Assembly (NCBI GenBank): GCA_023228445.1
Contig: JALOBD010000123.1
Location: 1-6,182 of the forward strand
Reading direction: 5' to 3'
Length of the DNA: 6,182 nucleotides
DNA from: Sphaerochaeta sp.
GTDB lineage: Bacteria; Spirochaetota; Spirochaetia; Sphaerochaetales; Sphaerochaetaceae
A program made the translations under genes and the position numbers. Positions 1-5,425 of this stretch are shown piece by piece. The notes below the pieces were generated by a model. The model saw only the letters and a list, made by a program, of their open reading frames with translations, ran no database searches and was not told where the DNA came from. Numbering within the stretch: the first letter of the stretch is position 1; every line of letters starts with the position of its first letter.

Positions 1-541
1 CCCGCTTCTTTCCAAGACCCAGGTGGGTGCATACTCCTGCCATGATGACCAAAGAGAGGGTGACACTGCGCGTTCCTGCGAAGGCTTTCTCTTCGCCTCC
101 TGCCGCTACGATCGCCTGGCTATTGCGCCCAATGGTGCTCTCTCTGTTCAAGGTGATGGAGAAGAGCTGCTTGGTCTGGAGCAGTTGCAGACATCTGACG
201 GTCTCAACCGATTCTCCCGACTGGCTGGTCAACAGGATCGGCCCCTCCCATTCGGGAAGGGGGTCGTAGAGGAACTCGGAGGCGCTGATAGCCAGCGCCT
301 TGATACCGAGCTTCCTCAGTTGAAATGAGAAGAGCTCATTGGCATAGTGTGAGGCCCCCATGCCCAAAAGCAGTAGGCTCTTGTGCTGCTTGACGGCTTT
401 GGCAAACGCAGCGATCGATGCCTTCTCTGTCTCGAGGGTCTGCTTTGCATCAGCAAGCTGGGCATCCATCTCGTTGAGGATGGCTTTGATACCGCTTTGG
501 TCCCTGACGAGCTGGGCGTAGGTCTCTATGATCGATCTCAT
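1..541 (-). CDS. SIS-domain sugar-phosphate isomerase/deaminase, GlmS/AgaS-like (3' end outside window)
   Basis: This is the first 180 residues of a gene that continues past the left edge. Family members bind phosphorylated (amino)sugars in the cytoplasm and isomerise or deaminate them. The first SIS domain is visible: LLLLGMGASHYANEL (about 56-70), a phosphosugar-binding TSQSGESVET loop (105-114), and GGEEKAFAGTRSVT (148-161), which corresponds to the GPEKAVAATKTFT-like segment of GlmS and AgaS. A helical N-terminus (1-50) precedes it. No glutamine amidotransferase domain is present, so it is not full-length GlmS. The ATG overlaps the kinase stop as ATGA and has AAGGAG 6 nt upstream, which fixes the start. 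As last gene of the uptake operon it probably handles the phosphosugar made by the ROK kinase. A glycosylamine or fructosamine-phosphate deglycase (FrlB-like) is an alternative. The second SIS domain cannot be seen. The family is confident; the substrate is unknown. Confidence 0.88.
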   Translation of the reverse strand, partial: MRSIIETYAQLVRDQSGIKAILNEMDAQLADAKQTLETEKASIAAFAKAVKQHKSLLLLGMGASHYANELFSFQLRKLGIKALAISASEFLYDPLPEWEGPILLTSQSGESVETVRCLQLLQTKQLFSITLNRESTIGRNSQAIVAAGGEEKAFAGTRSVTLSLVIMAGVCTHLGLGKKR

Positions 542-1428
542 GTGATACTCCTTCCTCTCCTTGCCAGGAGCGCTGCTCCGAGCGCTCCGGCATTCTCTTT
601 CGCCCTACACCCTTCGATCGTGGCCTTTCCGTAGATTGGAAGGAGGGAGTTGAGCCGCCGTTGTGTCTTTTCAATGAGGTGGTGCTCAAAGAAGTCTTGC
701 ATTCCACCCCCGATGAACACGGTCTGGGCGTGGAAGATGGTGGTGAAGGTTACGATGACATCGGTGAGCGCGATGACGAGATCCTCCTCAAACGGTCTCC
801 CGTCTTGGGTTGTCAGCAGATGCTCGGCGGTGGTATCAGCAAGGTGTTTGGCATACTTGTTGATGGCGTTCCCACTGAGGATATTCTCTGCGCAGTTGGT
901 GCGCCCACAGTAGCATGGAGGGTTGTGGTGGATGCTGATGGGGATATGCCCCATCTCCGGGTGGACCCCTCCCGGGGTGCGGAAGAGCTCACCATCGACG
1001 CGAACCGATACGCCAACCCCAGTACCGAAGGTGAGCAGGACCGTGTTGGACGGTGCGTTGGGATGGGTGTGAATTTCACCGAGGTGTGCGGTATTGGCAT
1101 CGTTGTCGATGAAGGTGGGTACTCTGATGCGCTCAGCGAGCAGTGCAGAGATGCTGTGCCCCTCCAGGCCGGGCAAGGTGTAGGGGTTTGCGATAATGCC
1201 ACTTTGATAATCGACAGGCCCGGTACAGCCAATGCCGATGGCCTGGAGGTCTTTACCGCTCTCCGCTTCGAGGGTGTTGATACACTGTTGGGTGGCATCG
1301 AGGAACACCTCGATGCCTTGGGCCGAGTTTGTTGGATAATTGGCGCGGGCGGTGATGGTGTTGTTCGTATCAAGGGCCAGTGCGTGTACACTGGTTCCGC
1401 CGATGTCCAGACCAATGGTGATACTCAT
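538..1428 (-). CDS. ROK-family sugar kinase
   Basis: A 296-residue cytoplasmic kinase expected to transfer phosphate from ATP to an imported sugar. The length is usual for ROK kinases. Motifs in order: phosphate-binding DIGGT (8-12), CTGPVD (68-73), IDNDAN (107-112) with the expected catalytic base D110, GTGVG (135-139), E158 and H161 of the ExGH motif, the zinc motif C172-Y-C174-G-R-T-N-C179-A-E181, and IGGG (239-242). The full zinc motif and catalytic Asp suggest an active enzyme. There is no N-terminal helix-turn-helix, so this is a kinase and not a NagC/XylR-type repressor. The start overlaps the permease stop as ATGA, with GGAGGAG about 8 nt upstream; the 3' end overlaps the SIS gene the same way. 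Glucose, N-acetylglucosamine, N-acetylmannosamine and fructose kinases all share this fold, so the substrate cannot be read from sequence. Pairing with a GlmS-like SIS protein favours an amino sugar, by inference. Confidence 0.95.
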   Translation of the reverse strand: MSITIGLDIGGTSVHALALDTNNTITARANYPTNSAQGIEVFLDATQQCINTLEAESGKDLQAIGIGCTGPVDYQSGIIANPYTLPGLEGHSISALLAERIRVPTFIDNDANTAHLGEIHTHPNAPSNTVLLTFGTGVGVSVRVDGELFRTPGGVHPEMGHIPISIHHNPPCYCGRTNCAENILSGNAINKYAKHLADTTAEHLLTTQDGRPFEEDLVIALTDVIVTFTTIFHAQTVFIGGGMQDFFEHHLIEKTQRRLNSLLPIYGKATIEGCRAKENAGALGAALLARRGRSIT

Positions 1429-2273
1429 TCTTTTACTCCTCCCTGCACAAGACCCCGTACCAGGGCACGTTGGAAGAGCATGCCGATAATCACCGGCGGG
1501 GCGGAGGCGATGACGCCGCCGGCCGCGATGAGGTTGTAGCTCGATTGTCTGCCACTGGCGAGGTTCGCGATGACGACTGGCAGTGTGATGGCCTCCTTGC
1601 TGCTGGTGAAGAGCAGTGCGTAGAAGTACTCATCCCAGGCCATGATGAGGGCCAAGAGTGCCACGGTGCCCAAGGCGGGCAATAAGAGTGGCATCACGAC
1701 GTTGATGATGCGTCGGGCAATGGAGGCCCCGTCTATGATGGCCGACTCCTCAAGGTCGTAGGGGATGGAGTCGATGTTCTCCTTGATGAGCCAGACACAG
1801 AAGGGCAGGACGATGGTACAGTAGACTAGCGCGAGGGAGAAGGAGTTGTTCAGCCATCCGAGGCGTGAGAGCATCCGGTAGAGCGGGAGTGCGTATGCGA
1901 TGGGGGGGAGCATGAAGGTGAAGATCGCCGCTGAGAGCACGAAGCTCTTCTTGCCCGGGTGGCGGGAGAGCACCCAGCTTGCCGGGATGGTGACCAACAG
2001 CGAGATGAAGACGGCGAAGAGGGCGGTGGTGAGGCTGTTTTGCAGGGCGTGGAGGAAGAGCTCGCCTCGGGTGTTGATGCCCATCGTCAAGAGGTTCTCG
2101 TAACTGCTGAGGTCGATGCTGGATGGGATCCATCGCAGCGGCTTCTGTGTCAGGTCGGTCGATGGGCTGATCGACATGATGATGAGCCAGAGGAAGGGAG
2201 CGGTCAGGTAGATGACCAGGATGACCACGGCGATGTAGAGGAGGGTTGTTTGGTAGCGTCTGCGTTTGATCAT
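1425..2273 (-). CDS. Carbohydrate ABC transporter permease, MalG/UgpE type
   Basis: Inner-membrane permease of a CUT1-family sugar importer, 282 residues from the ATG at 2273. It has an N-terminal membrane segment (about 11-34), a periplasmic loop with LRWIPSSIDLSSYENL, several further hydrophobic segments, and the ATPase-contact EAA loop at about 176-195 (E-S-A-I-I-D-G ... V-M-P). The C-terminal FQRALVRGLVQGGVKE is typical of MalG-type subunits. A GTG one codon upstream (2276) is also open, but AAGGAG lies about 5 nt from the ATG and only 2 nt from the GTG, so the ATG is preferred. That start overlaps the upstream permease stop as TGATG; the end overlaps the kinase start as ATGA. It should form a heterodimer with the neighbouring MalF-type permease. 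No ATPase gene is in view. Confidence 0.95.
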   Translation of the reverse strand: MIKRRRYQTTLLYIAVVILVIYLTAPFLWLIIMSISPSTDLTQKPLRWIPSSIDLSSYENLLTMGINTRGELFLHALQNSLTTALFAVFISLLVTIPASWVLSRHPGKKSFVLSAAIFTFMLPPIAYALPLYRMLSRLGWLNNSFSLALVYCTIVLPFCVWLIKENIDSIPYDLEESAIIDGASIARRIINVVMPLLLPALGTVALLALIMAWDEYFYALLFTSSKEAITLPVVIANLASGRQSSYNLIAAGGVIASAPPVIIGMLFQRALVRGLVQGGVKE

Positions 2274-3148
2274 CACGACTCCTTCTTCGATATGCCCTTC
2301 AGGTAGAAGGCGATCAAAATCATGATCACACAGACCATGATGATGGCATAGGCGGCGCCACTGCCCATGCGAGAGTTGGTGAATGCCTCCTGGTAGACAA
2401 AGATCGAGGCTGACCGGGTCTTGTTGGCCGGACCGCCGCGAGTCATGACGTAGATGATGTCAAAGACCTTCACCGTCTCGATGATGCGCAGTACCAGGGC
2501 GACCTGCAGCGAGGGGATCAGGTGCGGCAGGGTGATGAAGCGAAAGCGTTGCCATCCGTTGGCTCCATCGATGGTCGCCGCTTCAATCTGGCTCTCGGGC
2601 AGCGTTTGCAGCGCTGCCAGCGCGATCATGGAGACGAGGGAGAAGTTCTTCCAGATATCGGCGAACATCACCGAATACAGTGCTTTGTCGGCAGTCCCGA
2701 TCCAGCTTACATATTGGTCGATGATGCCCAGTTGGAAGAGCAGGGAGTTGAGGGCCCCGTATTCGGGGTTGTAGATCAGGCGCCACATCATGGCGTTGAC
2801 GGTGGTGGGTACCGCCCAGGGAAGGATGAGCAGGCCTCGCACGAAGGCGCGGCCCTTGAAGGGTTCATTGAGCAGGAGAGCAACACTGGTGCCAAGCACC
2901 ATCTCGCTGAGCACCACCACCAGGGCAAAGAGGGCACTGACCTTCAACGAATCGAGGTAGCCTTGGTTCCTCATCGCCCGGGTGAAGTTCGAAAGCCCGA
3001 CGAAGGCGGGCTTGGAGAGATTCATCAGGTCACTGTCGGTGAGACTGAGTACAAAGGTTTGGATCAAGGGCCATCCAATGACCGCTCCCATGATGATGAT
3101 CATGGGAGCGAGCAAGAGGGAAAGCCGTCTGGTTTCCCGGGTGGCCAT
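2273..3148 (-). CDS. Carbohydrate ABC transporter permease, MalF/UgpA type
   Basis: Inner-membrane permease of 291 residues, the usual length for UgpA/MsmF-type subunits that lack the large periplasmic insertion of enteric MalF. Features seen: first membrane segment about 9-35 (LSLLLAPMIIIMGAVIGWPL), the FVGLSNFTRAM segment (49-59), LLILPWAVPTTVNAMMWRLIYNP (106-128), the EAA loop E189-A-A-T-I-D-G195 ... T-L-P208 that docks the ATPase, and VFDIIYVMTRGGP (228-240), characteristic of the family. The start lies 2 nt after the binding-protein stop; AAGGGA sits 8 nt upstream, inside the end of that gene. Its stop overlaps the next permease start. Partner of the MalG-type permease; the transported sugar cannot be named. 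Confidence 0.95.
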   Translation of the reverse strand: MATRETRRLSLLLAPMIIIMGAVIGWPLIQTFVLSLTDSDLMNLSKPAFVGLSNFTRAMRNQGYLDSLKVSALFALVVVLSEMVLGTSVALLLNEPFKGRAFVRGLLILPWAVPTTVNAMMWRLIYNPEYGALNSLLFQLGIIDQYVSWIGTADKALYSVMFADIWKNFSLVSMIALAALQTLPESQIEAATIDGANGWQRFRFITLPHLIPSLQVALVLRIIETVKVFDIIYVMTRGGPANKTRSASIFVYQEAFTNSRMGSGAAYAIIMVCVIMILIAFYLKGISKKES

Positions 3149-3150
3149 CC

Positions 3151-4407
3151 TTACATTCCCTTGACTTTCTGCACGGCTTCACTCAGCGCCTGCTGCGGGG
3201 TCTTTGCCCCATAGAGTGCCATCTGGATGTACTCCTGGAAGACCGAACTGACCTCTTGGTAGTCGGGCACACTTGGTCGCACATTCATGATGGAGAAGGC
3301 GAGCTTCGCTGCATCGGCGAGGTCCTCGTGTCCTGCACGGATCTTTGGATCATCATAACTGGCCGTCCAGACGGGCAGCTGCAGGTCGGAGTGCTTGTCC
3401 TGCACCGGCTTGCTGGAGAGGTAGAGGATGTACTCGAGCGCCTCTGCCGGGTACTTGGACTTGTTCAGCACCGAAAGGCCCATCGAGCCGCTCATGGCCG
3501 CATGCTCCTTGATGCCTCGGACGCCGGGCATGACCATGATGCCCACCTCATCGGCGGTGAGGATCGATTCTGCAGGATCGCTTGCCAAGGCATCCATATA
3601 CGCCCAGTTGAGCGTGAAGGCGGCATCGGCAGTGGAGAAGACCCGCCTGACGTCCTCTTCAAGGTACTCGAGTGAGTTGGGGTTGAGCAGTCCTTCGTTC
3701 TTCAGGTTGACGAGCAGTTCCAATGCCTTGACCCCGGAGGTGTCGAGGATGTAGTTGCCCGCGTCATCCTGGAAGGAGCCGCCGTACGCCTCAAGGAAGT
3801 TTGCGTAAACGCAGATCAAGGCTTCAGCCTGGGCGAGTGAGAAGACGAAGGGGTACTGGACGATGCCCCTGGCCTTCAGGGTACGGCCCATATCGACCAT
3901 CTCCTCGATGCTGGCAGGCGGTGCATGATAGCCGGCCTTGGCGAGCATGCTCTTGTTGTAGAAGAGATACATGGCGTCAAGGAACCAGGGCATGCCGACA
4001 ACGCGTCCACCCTTGGTGACGAAGTTCCATCCACCCTGCAACACCCCGTCGCGATACTCCTGGGGTACTTCGGCGGTAATGTCGCGCAGCATCCCCTTCG
4101 TATCGTATTCGGTGTACCAGATGTCGTCGACGAGGACGGCGTCATAGCTGTTGTTCGACCCATAGGCAAGCAGTGTCTTGTTGCGCAAATCTTCATACGG
4201 CACGAACTCGGTGTACACCGTGATGTTCGGATGATCACGCATGAAGTCTGCCGTCATATCGTTGACGTTCTGCTCCGAGTACGATGCCTGGGCCATCCCC
4301 AGAAAGCGTAGTTCGACGGTTCCCGCCGCTACCGCCTCTTTCTTTCCTCCCGAAAAGAGCGGCAACAGGCAGACAAGACACAGTAGAAACACTACTCCTT
4401 TTTTCAT
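3151..4407 (-). CDS. Extracellular solute-binding protein, family 1 (sugar ABC transporter)
   Basis: A 418-residue secreted binding protein that should capture the sugar and deliver it to the two permeases. The N-terminus has a Lys-Lys start and a hydrophobic core (4-18), then G-G-K-K-E-A (20-25). There is no cysteine at the expected lipobox position, so signal peptidase I cleavage is likelier than lipidation; AVA (25-27) is a possible cut site. The mature part fits the SBP_bac_1 fold: VELRFLGMAQ near the start, YDAVLVDDIWYTEY (88-101), VVGMPWFLDAMYLFYNKSML (136-155) and a helical C-terminus with TPQQALSEAVQKVKGM. The frame stays open for 114 more codons upstream (to 4749), but that part has no signal peptide and crosses the promoter region. 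AAGGAGG 6 nt before the ATG at 4407 fixes this start. First gene of the operon; the ligand is unknown. Confidence 0.95.
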   Translation of the reverse strand: MKKGVVFLLCLVCLLPLFSGGKKEAVAAGTVELRFLGMAQASYSEQNVNDMTADFMRDHPNITVYTEFVPYEDLRNKTLLAYGSNNSYDAVLVDDIWYTEYDTKGMLRDITAEVPQEYRDGVLQGGWNFVTKGGRVVGMPWFLDAMYLFYNKSMLAKAGYHAPPASIEEMVDMGRTLKARGIVQYPFVFSLAQAEALICVYANFLEAYGGSFQDDAGNYILDTSGVKALELLVNLKNEGLLNPNSLEYLEEDVRRVFSTADAAFTLNWAYMDALASDPAESILTADEVGIMVMPGVRGIKEHAAMSGSMGLSVLNKSKYPAEALEYILYLSSKPVQDKHSDLQLPVWTASYDDPKIRAGHEDLADAAKLAFSIMNVRPSVPDYQEVSSVFQEYIQMALYGAKTPQQALSEAVQKVKGM

Positions 4408-4413
4408 GTGATT

Positions 4414-4420
4414 CCTCCTT
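4414..4420 (-). promoter_or_regulatory. Ribosome-binding site of the solute-binding protein gene
   Basis: A full AAGGAGG Shine-Dalgarno lies 6 nt before the ATG at 4407. It decides the start, because the reading frame stays open for 114 codons further upstream. Confidence 0.85.
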
Positions 4421-4427
4421 GGAATGT

Positions 4428-4448
4428 CAAGTACATTGCTTGTACTTG
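4428..4448. promoter_or_regulatory. Candidate operator: perfect 8-bp inverted repeat
   Basis: CAAGTACA (4428-4435) and TGTACTTG (4441-4448) are exact reverse complements separated by TTGCT. The site begins about 1 nt downstream of the predicted transcription start of the transport operon and ends 7 nt before its ribosome-binding site, so a bound protein would block initiation. The arm length and position fit a dimeric repressor site. The regulator is not encoded in the window and its family (LacI, GntR, ROK and so on) is not clear from the motif. A small mRNA hairpin in the 5' leader is the alternative reading. Confidence 0.65.
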
Positions 4449-4455
4449 CATTGGT

Positions 4456-4484
4456 AGTATCCAAGGTGTAATCGCTCCCGTCAA
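4456..4484 (-). promoter_or_regulatory. Sigma-70-type promoter of the sugar-transport operon
   Basis: On the minus strand, TTGACG (4484-4479, 5 of 6 to the -35 consensus) is followed after 17 nt by GATACT (4461-4456, 4 of 6 to the -10 consensus). The predicted start is near 4449, giving a leader of about 42 nt that contains the inverted repeat and the AAGGAGG. The spacing is ideal and no better pair was seen in the 232-bp divergent region on this strand. Confidence 0.6.
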
Positions 4485-4534
4485 GGTTGAAATTGTCTTT
4501 GTACCATGCTCTGTGGGTCTTTTCGTACATTTTG

Positions 4535-4550
4535 ACTTCTGTGTAGAAGT
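4535..4550. repeat. Short inverted repeat ACTTCT-GTGT-AGAAGT
   Basis: Perfect 6-bp arms with a 4-nt spacer, midway between the two divergent promoters. GTACA (4525-4529) and TGTAC (4552-4556), the same core as in the operator arms, flank it, and another TGTAC lies at 4500-4504. It could be a second protein-binding site, for example for an activator of either promoter, or chance. Confidence 0.35.
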
Positions 4551-4582
4551 GTGTACTGTCGCTGCCAGCCTCCTCATCTTCA

Positions 4583-4611
4583 TTGACCATCGCCTCTATT
4601 GTGACGATATT
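4583..4611 (+). promoter_or_regulatory. Sigma-70-type promoter of the two SHOCT genes
   Basis: TTGACC (4583-4588, 5 of 6) and GATATT (4606-4611, 4 of 6) are 17 nt apart. Transcription would start near 4618, about 22 nt before the first ATG, just enough to hold the ribosome-binding site TAAGGAG (4628-4634). It diverges from the transport-operon promoter. Confidence 0.6.
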
Positions 4612-4639
4612 GAGAGTAGAGAAACGATAAGGAGCACCA

Positions 4640-4816
4640 ATGATGATGATATATTCTCTCGTGTTGGCAGCGTTGATCATCCACCTGTTCTTGATCAAGG
4701 GGACACCCCAGCCGAAGAAGGCGAGGATCAGCGACCTTGAGCTGCTCAACAGGCGGTATGAGGCTGGACAAATCAGTGCACAAGAGTACCTTGTGCTACT
4801 GCAATCACTGAGATAG
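4640..4816 (+). CDS. Small membrane protein with a C-terminal SHOCT-like domain
   Basis: A 58-residue protein easily missed because of its size. Residues 4-19 (IYSLVLAALIIHLFLI) form one membrane segment, followed by a basic, proline-containing linker (20-30) and then D-L-E-L-L-N-R-R-Y-E-A-G-Q-I-S-A-Q-E-Y to L-R (32-58). This matches the SHOCT pattern: a short helix, a G-x-I-[ST] turn, and an acidic-aromatic second helix ending at the C-terminus. AAGGAG lies 5 nt before the first of three successive ATG codons; either of the first two could be used. The next gene begins 13 nt after the stop and has the same layout, so the two are probably one operon and perhaps an old duplication. SHOCT domains are thought to mediate oligomerisation or membrane-associated contacts; the actual role here is unknown. 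Confidence 0.75.
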   Translation: MMMIYSLVLAALIIHLFLIKGTPQPKKARISDLELLNRRYEAGQISAQEYLVLLQSLR

Positions 4817-4829
4817 GAGGCAACAGACG

Positions 4830-5090
4830 ATGTTTCACACTATGATGTATGGTACACGAATGATGGGTCCGTATGTGCGGATGGGCTTTTATGGCGGCTT
4901 CTCATTGATGATGGGCCTTGCCTGTCTCGCCATTTTGACGGCGCTCATCCTCTCGATCATCGCGATTATCAGGACCTCGAAGAAGCGGGTTGGCAAGGAT
5001 TCTGCTGTGCAGCACATCCTCTCCGAGCGCTTTGCAAAAGGGGAGATCAGCCGCGAAGAGTTCGAGCAGATGAAAAAGGACCTCAGGTAA
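4830..5090 (+). CDS. SHOCT-domain small membrane protein
   Basis: An 86-residue protein. The N-terminus (1-20) is rich in Met, Gly, Tyr and Arg, with Met at 1, 5, 6, 11, 12 and 18 and His at 3. One long membrane segment follows (about 23-47), then a basic stretch (RTSKKRVGK) that should face the cytoplasm, then the SHOCT domain at 60-86: H-I-L-S-E-R-F-A-K-G-E-I-S-R-E-E-F-E-Q-M-K-K-D-L. The C-terminal position is standard for the family. AGGAGG 9 nt before the ATG overlaps the stop codon of the preceding small gene, supporting both the start and co-transcription. A Met-rich head on a small SHOCT protein can accompany metal-handling genes, but none is visible here. Function is unknown; the domain call is good. 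Confidence 0.88.
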   Translation: MFHTMMYGTRMMGPYVRMGFYGGFSLMMGLACLAILTALILSIIAIIRTSKKRVGKDSAVQHILSERFAKGEISREEFEQMKKDLR

Positions 5091-5134
5091 GAGAAGAAAA
5101 GACTATCCGGCGGTATTGCAGTACCACCGGATAG
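5090..5134 (-). terminator. Probable intrinsic terminator for minus-strand transcription
   Basis: The stem pairs 5103-5115 with 5122-5134 around a 6-nt loop. On the minus strand all 13 positions pair (one G-U) and the stem is followed after 2 nt by TTTTCTTCTCTT. On the plus strand one pair is a C-A mismatch and no T-run follows, so it is a poor terminator for the SHOCT genes. It sits just beyond the SHOCT stop codon and would prevent antisense read-through into them. Confidence 0.55.
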
Positions 5135-5146
5135 CTGTATATGGAT

Positions 5147-5170
5147 CAAGGGGCAATCTGAGGCCCCTTG
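5147..5170. repeat. Inverted repeat CAAGGGGC / GCCCCTTG
   Basis: Perfect 8-bp GC-rich arms around an 8-nt loop. There is no adjacent T-run in either direction, so it is not a standard intrinsic terminator. On the plus strand it is the second hairpin downstream of the SHOCT genes; on the minus strand it would be the next-to-last helix of the candidate RNA. Confidence 0.6.
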
Positions 5171-5219
5171 GCAAGAGCTCTTATATCCTATAAGGGGAGC
5201 ACCGCTCCCGTCAAGAGAA

Positions 5220-5246
5220 CATGGATGGTCGATGCGACCATGCATG
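5220..5246. repeat. Inverted repeat of 11 bp with one mismatch
   Basis: CATG-x-ATGGTCG (5220-5231) pairs with CGACCAT-x-CATG (5235-5246) around a 3-nt loop, with a single mismatch at 5224/5242. It is the longest helix in the middle of the hairpin-rich stretch. Confidence 0.6.
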
Positions 5247-5407
5247 CCGACTTCCCTTATTGAGGCATCGCACATCCTTTTGGTGCGTGCAGGGCTTTGC
5301 CCCCGCTGATAGCTGAGCGTGACGCTCGATTCAATCCCGTTTCGCCTCCTCTTCATATAAGATTATAACTTTAGAAATACATCTATTCGCTTATAAAACA
5401 AAGAATT

Positions 5408-5425
5408 AATATTGTATTCAATATT
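5408..5425. repeat. AT-rich palindrome AATATTG-TATT-CAATATT
   Basis: Perfect 7-bp arms with a 4-nt spacer within an AT-rich block. Allowing a 4-nt bulge, the arms extend out to AAGAA (5401-5405) and TTCTT (5424-5428). It could be a protein-binding site, or mark the edge of an acquired segment. Confidence 0.45.

Larger units (their letters stand above)
5089..5355 (-). ncRNA. Candidate structured RNA of about 260 nt, family not recognised
   Basis: No protein gene fits this stretch, but it contains at least seven short hairpins. On the minus strand the two ends pair: 5354-5345 with 5102-5093, 10 bp including three G-U pairs; on the plus strand those G-U pairs would be A-C mismatches. The last hairpin (5134-5103) is likewise a continuous 13-bp stem only on the minus strand, where C-A becomes G-U, and is followed there by TCTTTTCTTCTCTT. 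A perfect TATAAT (5367-5362, minus) could start transcription near 5355, although its -35 is poor. I see no signatures of RNase P RNA, tmRNA or SRP RNA. A set of REP-like palindromes, or a pseudogene remnant, is the alternative. Confidence 0.35.

Noticed and set aside
23..328. 101-codon plus-strand frame at the left edge
   Set aside because: Opposite the SIS-domain gene, whose conserved phosphosugar-binding motifs read cleanly on the minus strand.
661..1539. 292-codon plus-strand frame opposite the ROK kinase
   Set aside because: Shadow of the kinase and permease frames; the kinase motifs are unmistakable on the minus strand.
2522..3214. 230-codon plus-strand frame opposite the MalF-type permease
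   Set aside because: Low-complexity charged translation (many G, H, D, E, Q) typical of antisense reads of membrane-protein genes in GC-rich DNA.
4532..4559. Second plus-strand promoter, TTGACT followed by TACTGT
   Set aside because: The spacing is 16 nt and the -10 matches only 3 of 6, without an extended -10; the TTGACC/GATATT pair downstream is better placed for the SHOCT genes.
5328..5345. Resemblance to a CRISPR repeat end (TTCAATCCC-like)
   Set aside because: Only one copy, with no regularly spaced repeats and no cas genes in the window.
5326..5350. Resemblance of the TTCAATCCCG stretch to a tRNA T-arm or the 3' end of tmRNA
   Set aside because: The flanking bases do not form the 5-bp T-stem and no acceptor, D or anticodon arm can be folded around it.
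4889..5356. 155-codon minus-strand frame across the SHOCT gene and the hairpin-rich region
   Set aside because: Antisense to a supported SHOCT gene; its translation looks like a random read of palindromic DNA with no domain. The same strand is better explained by a structured RNA.
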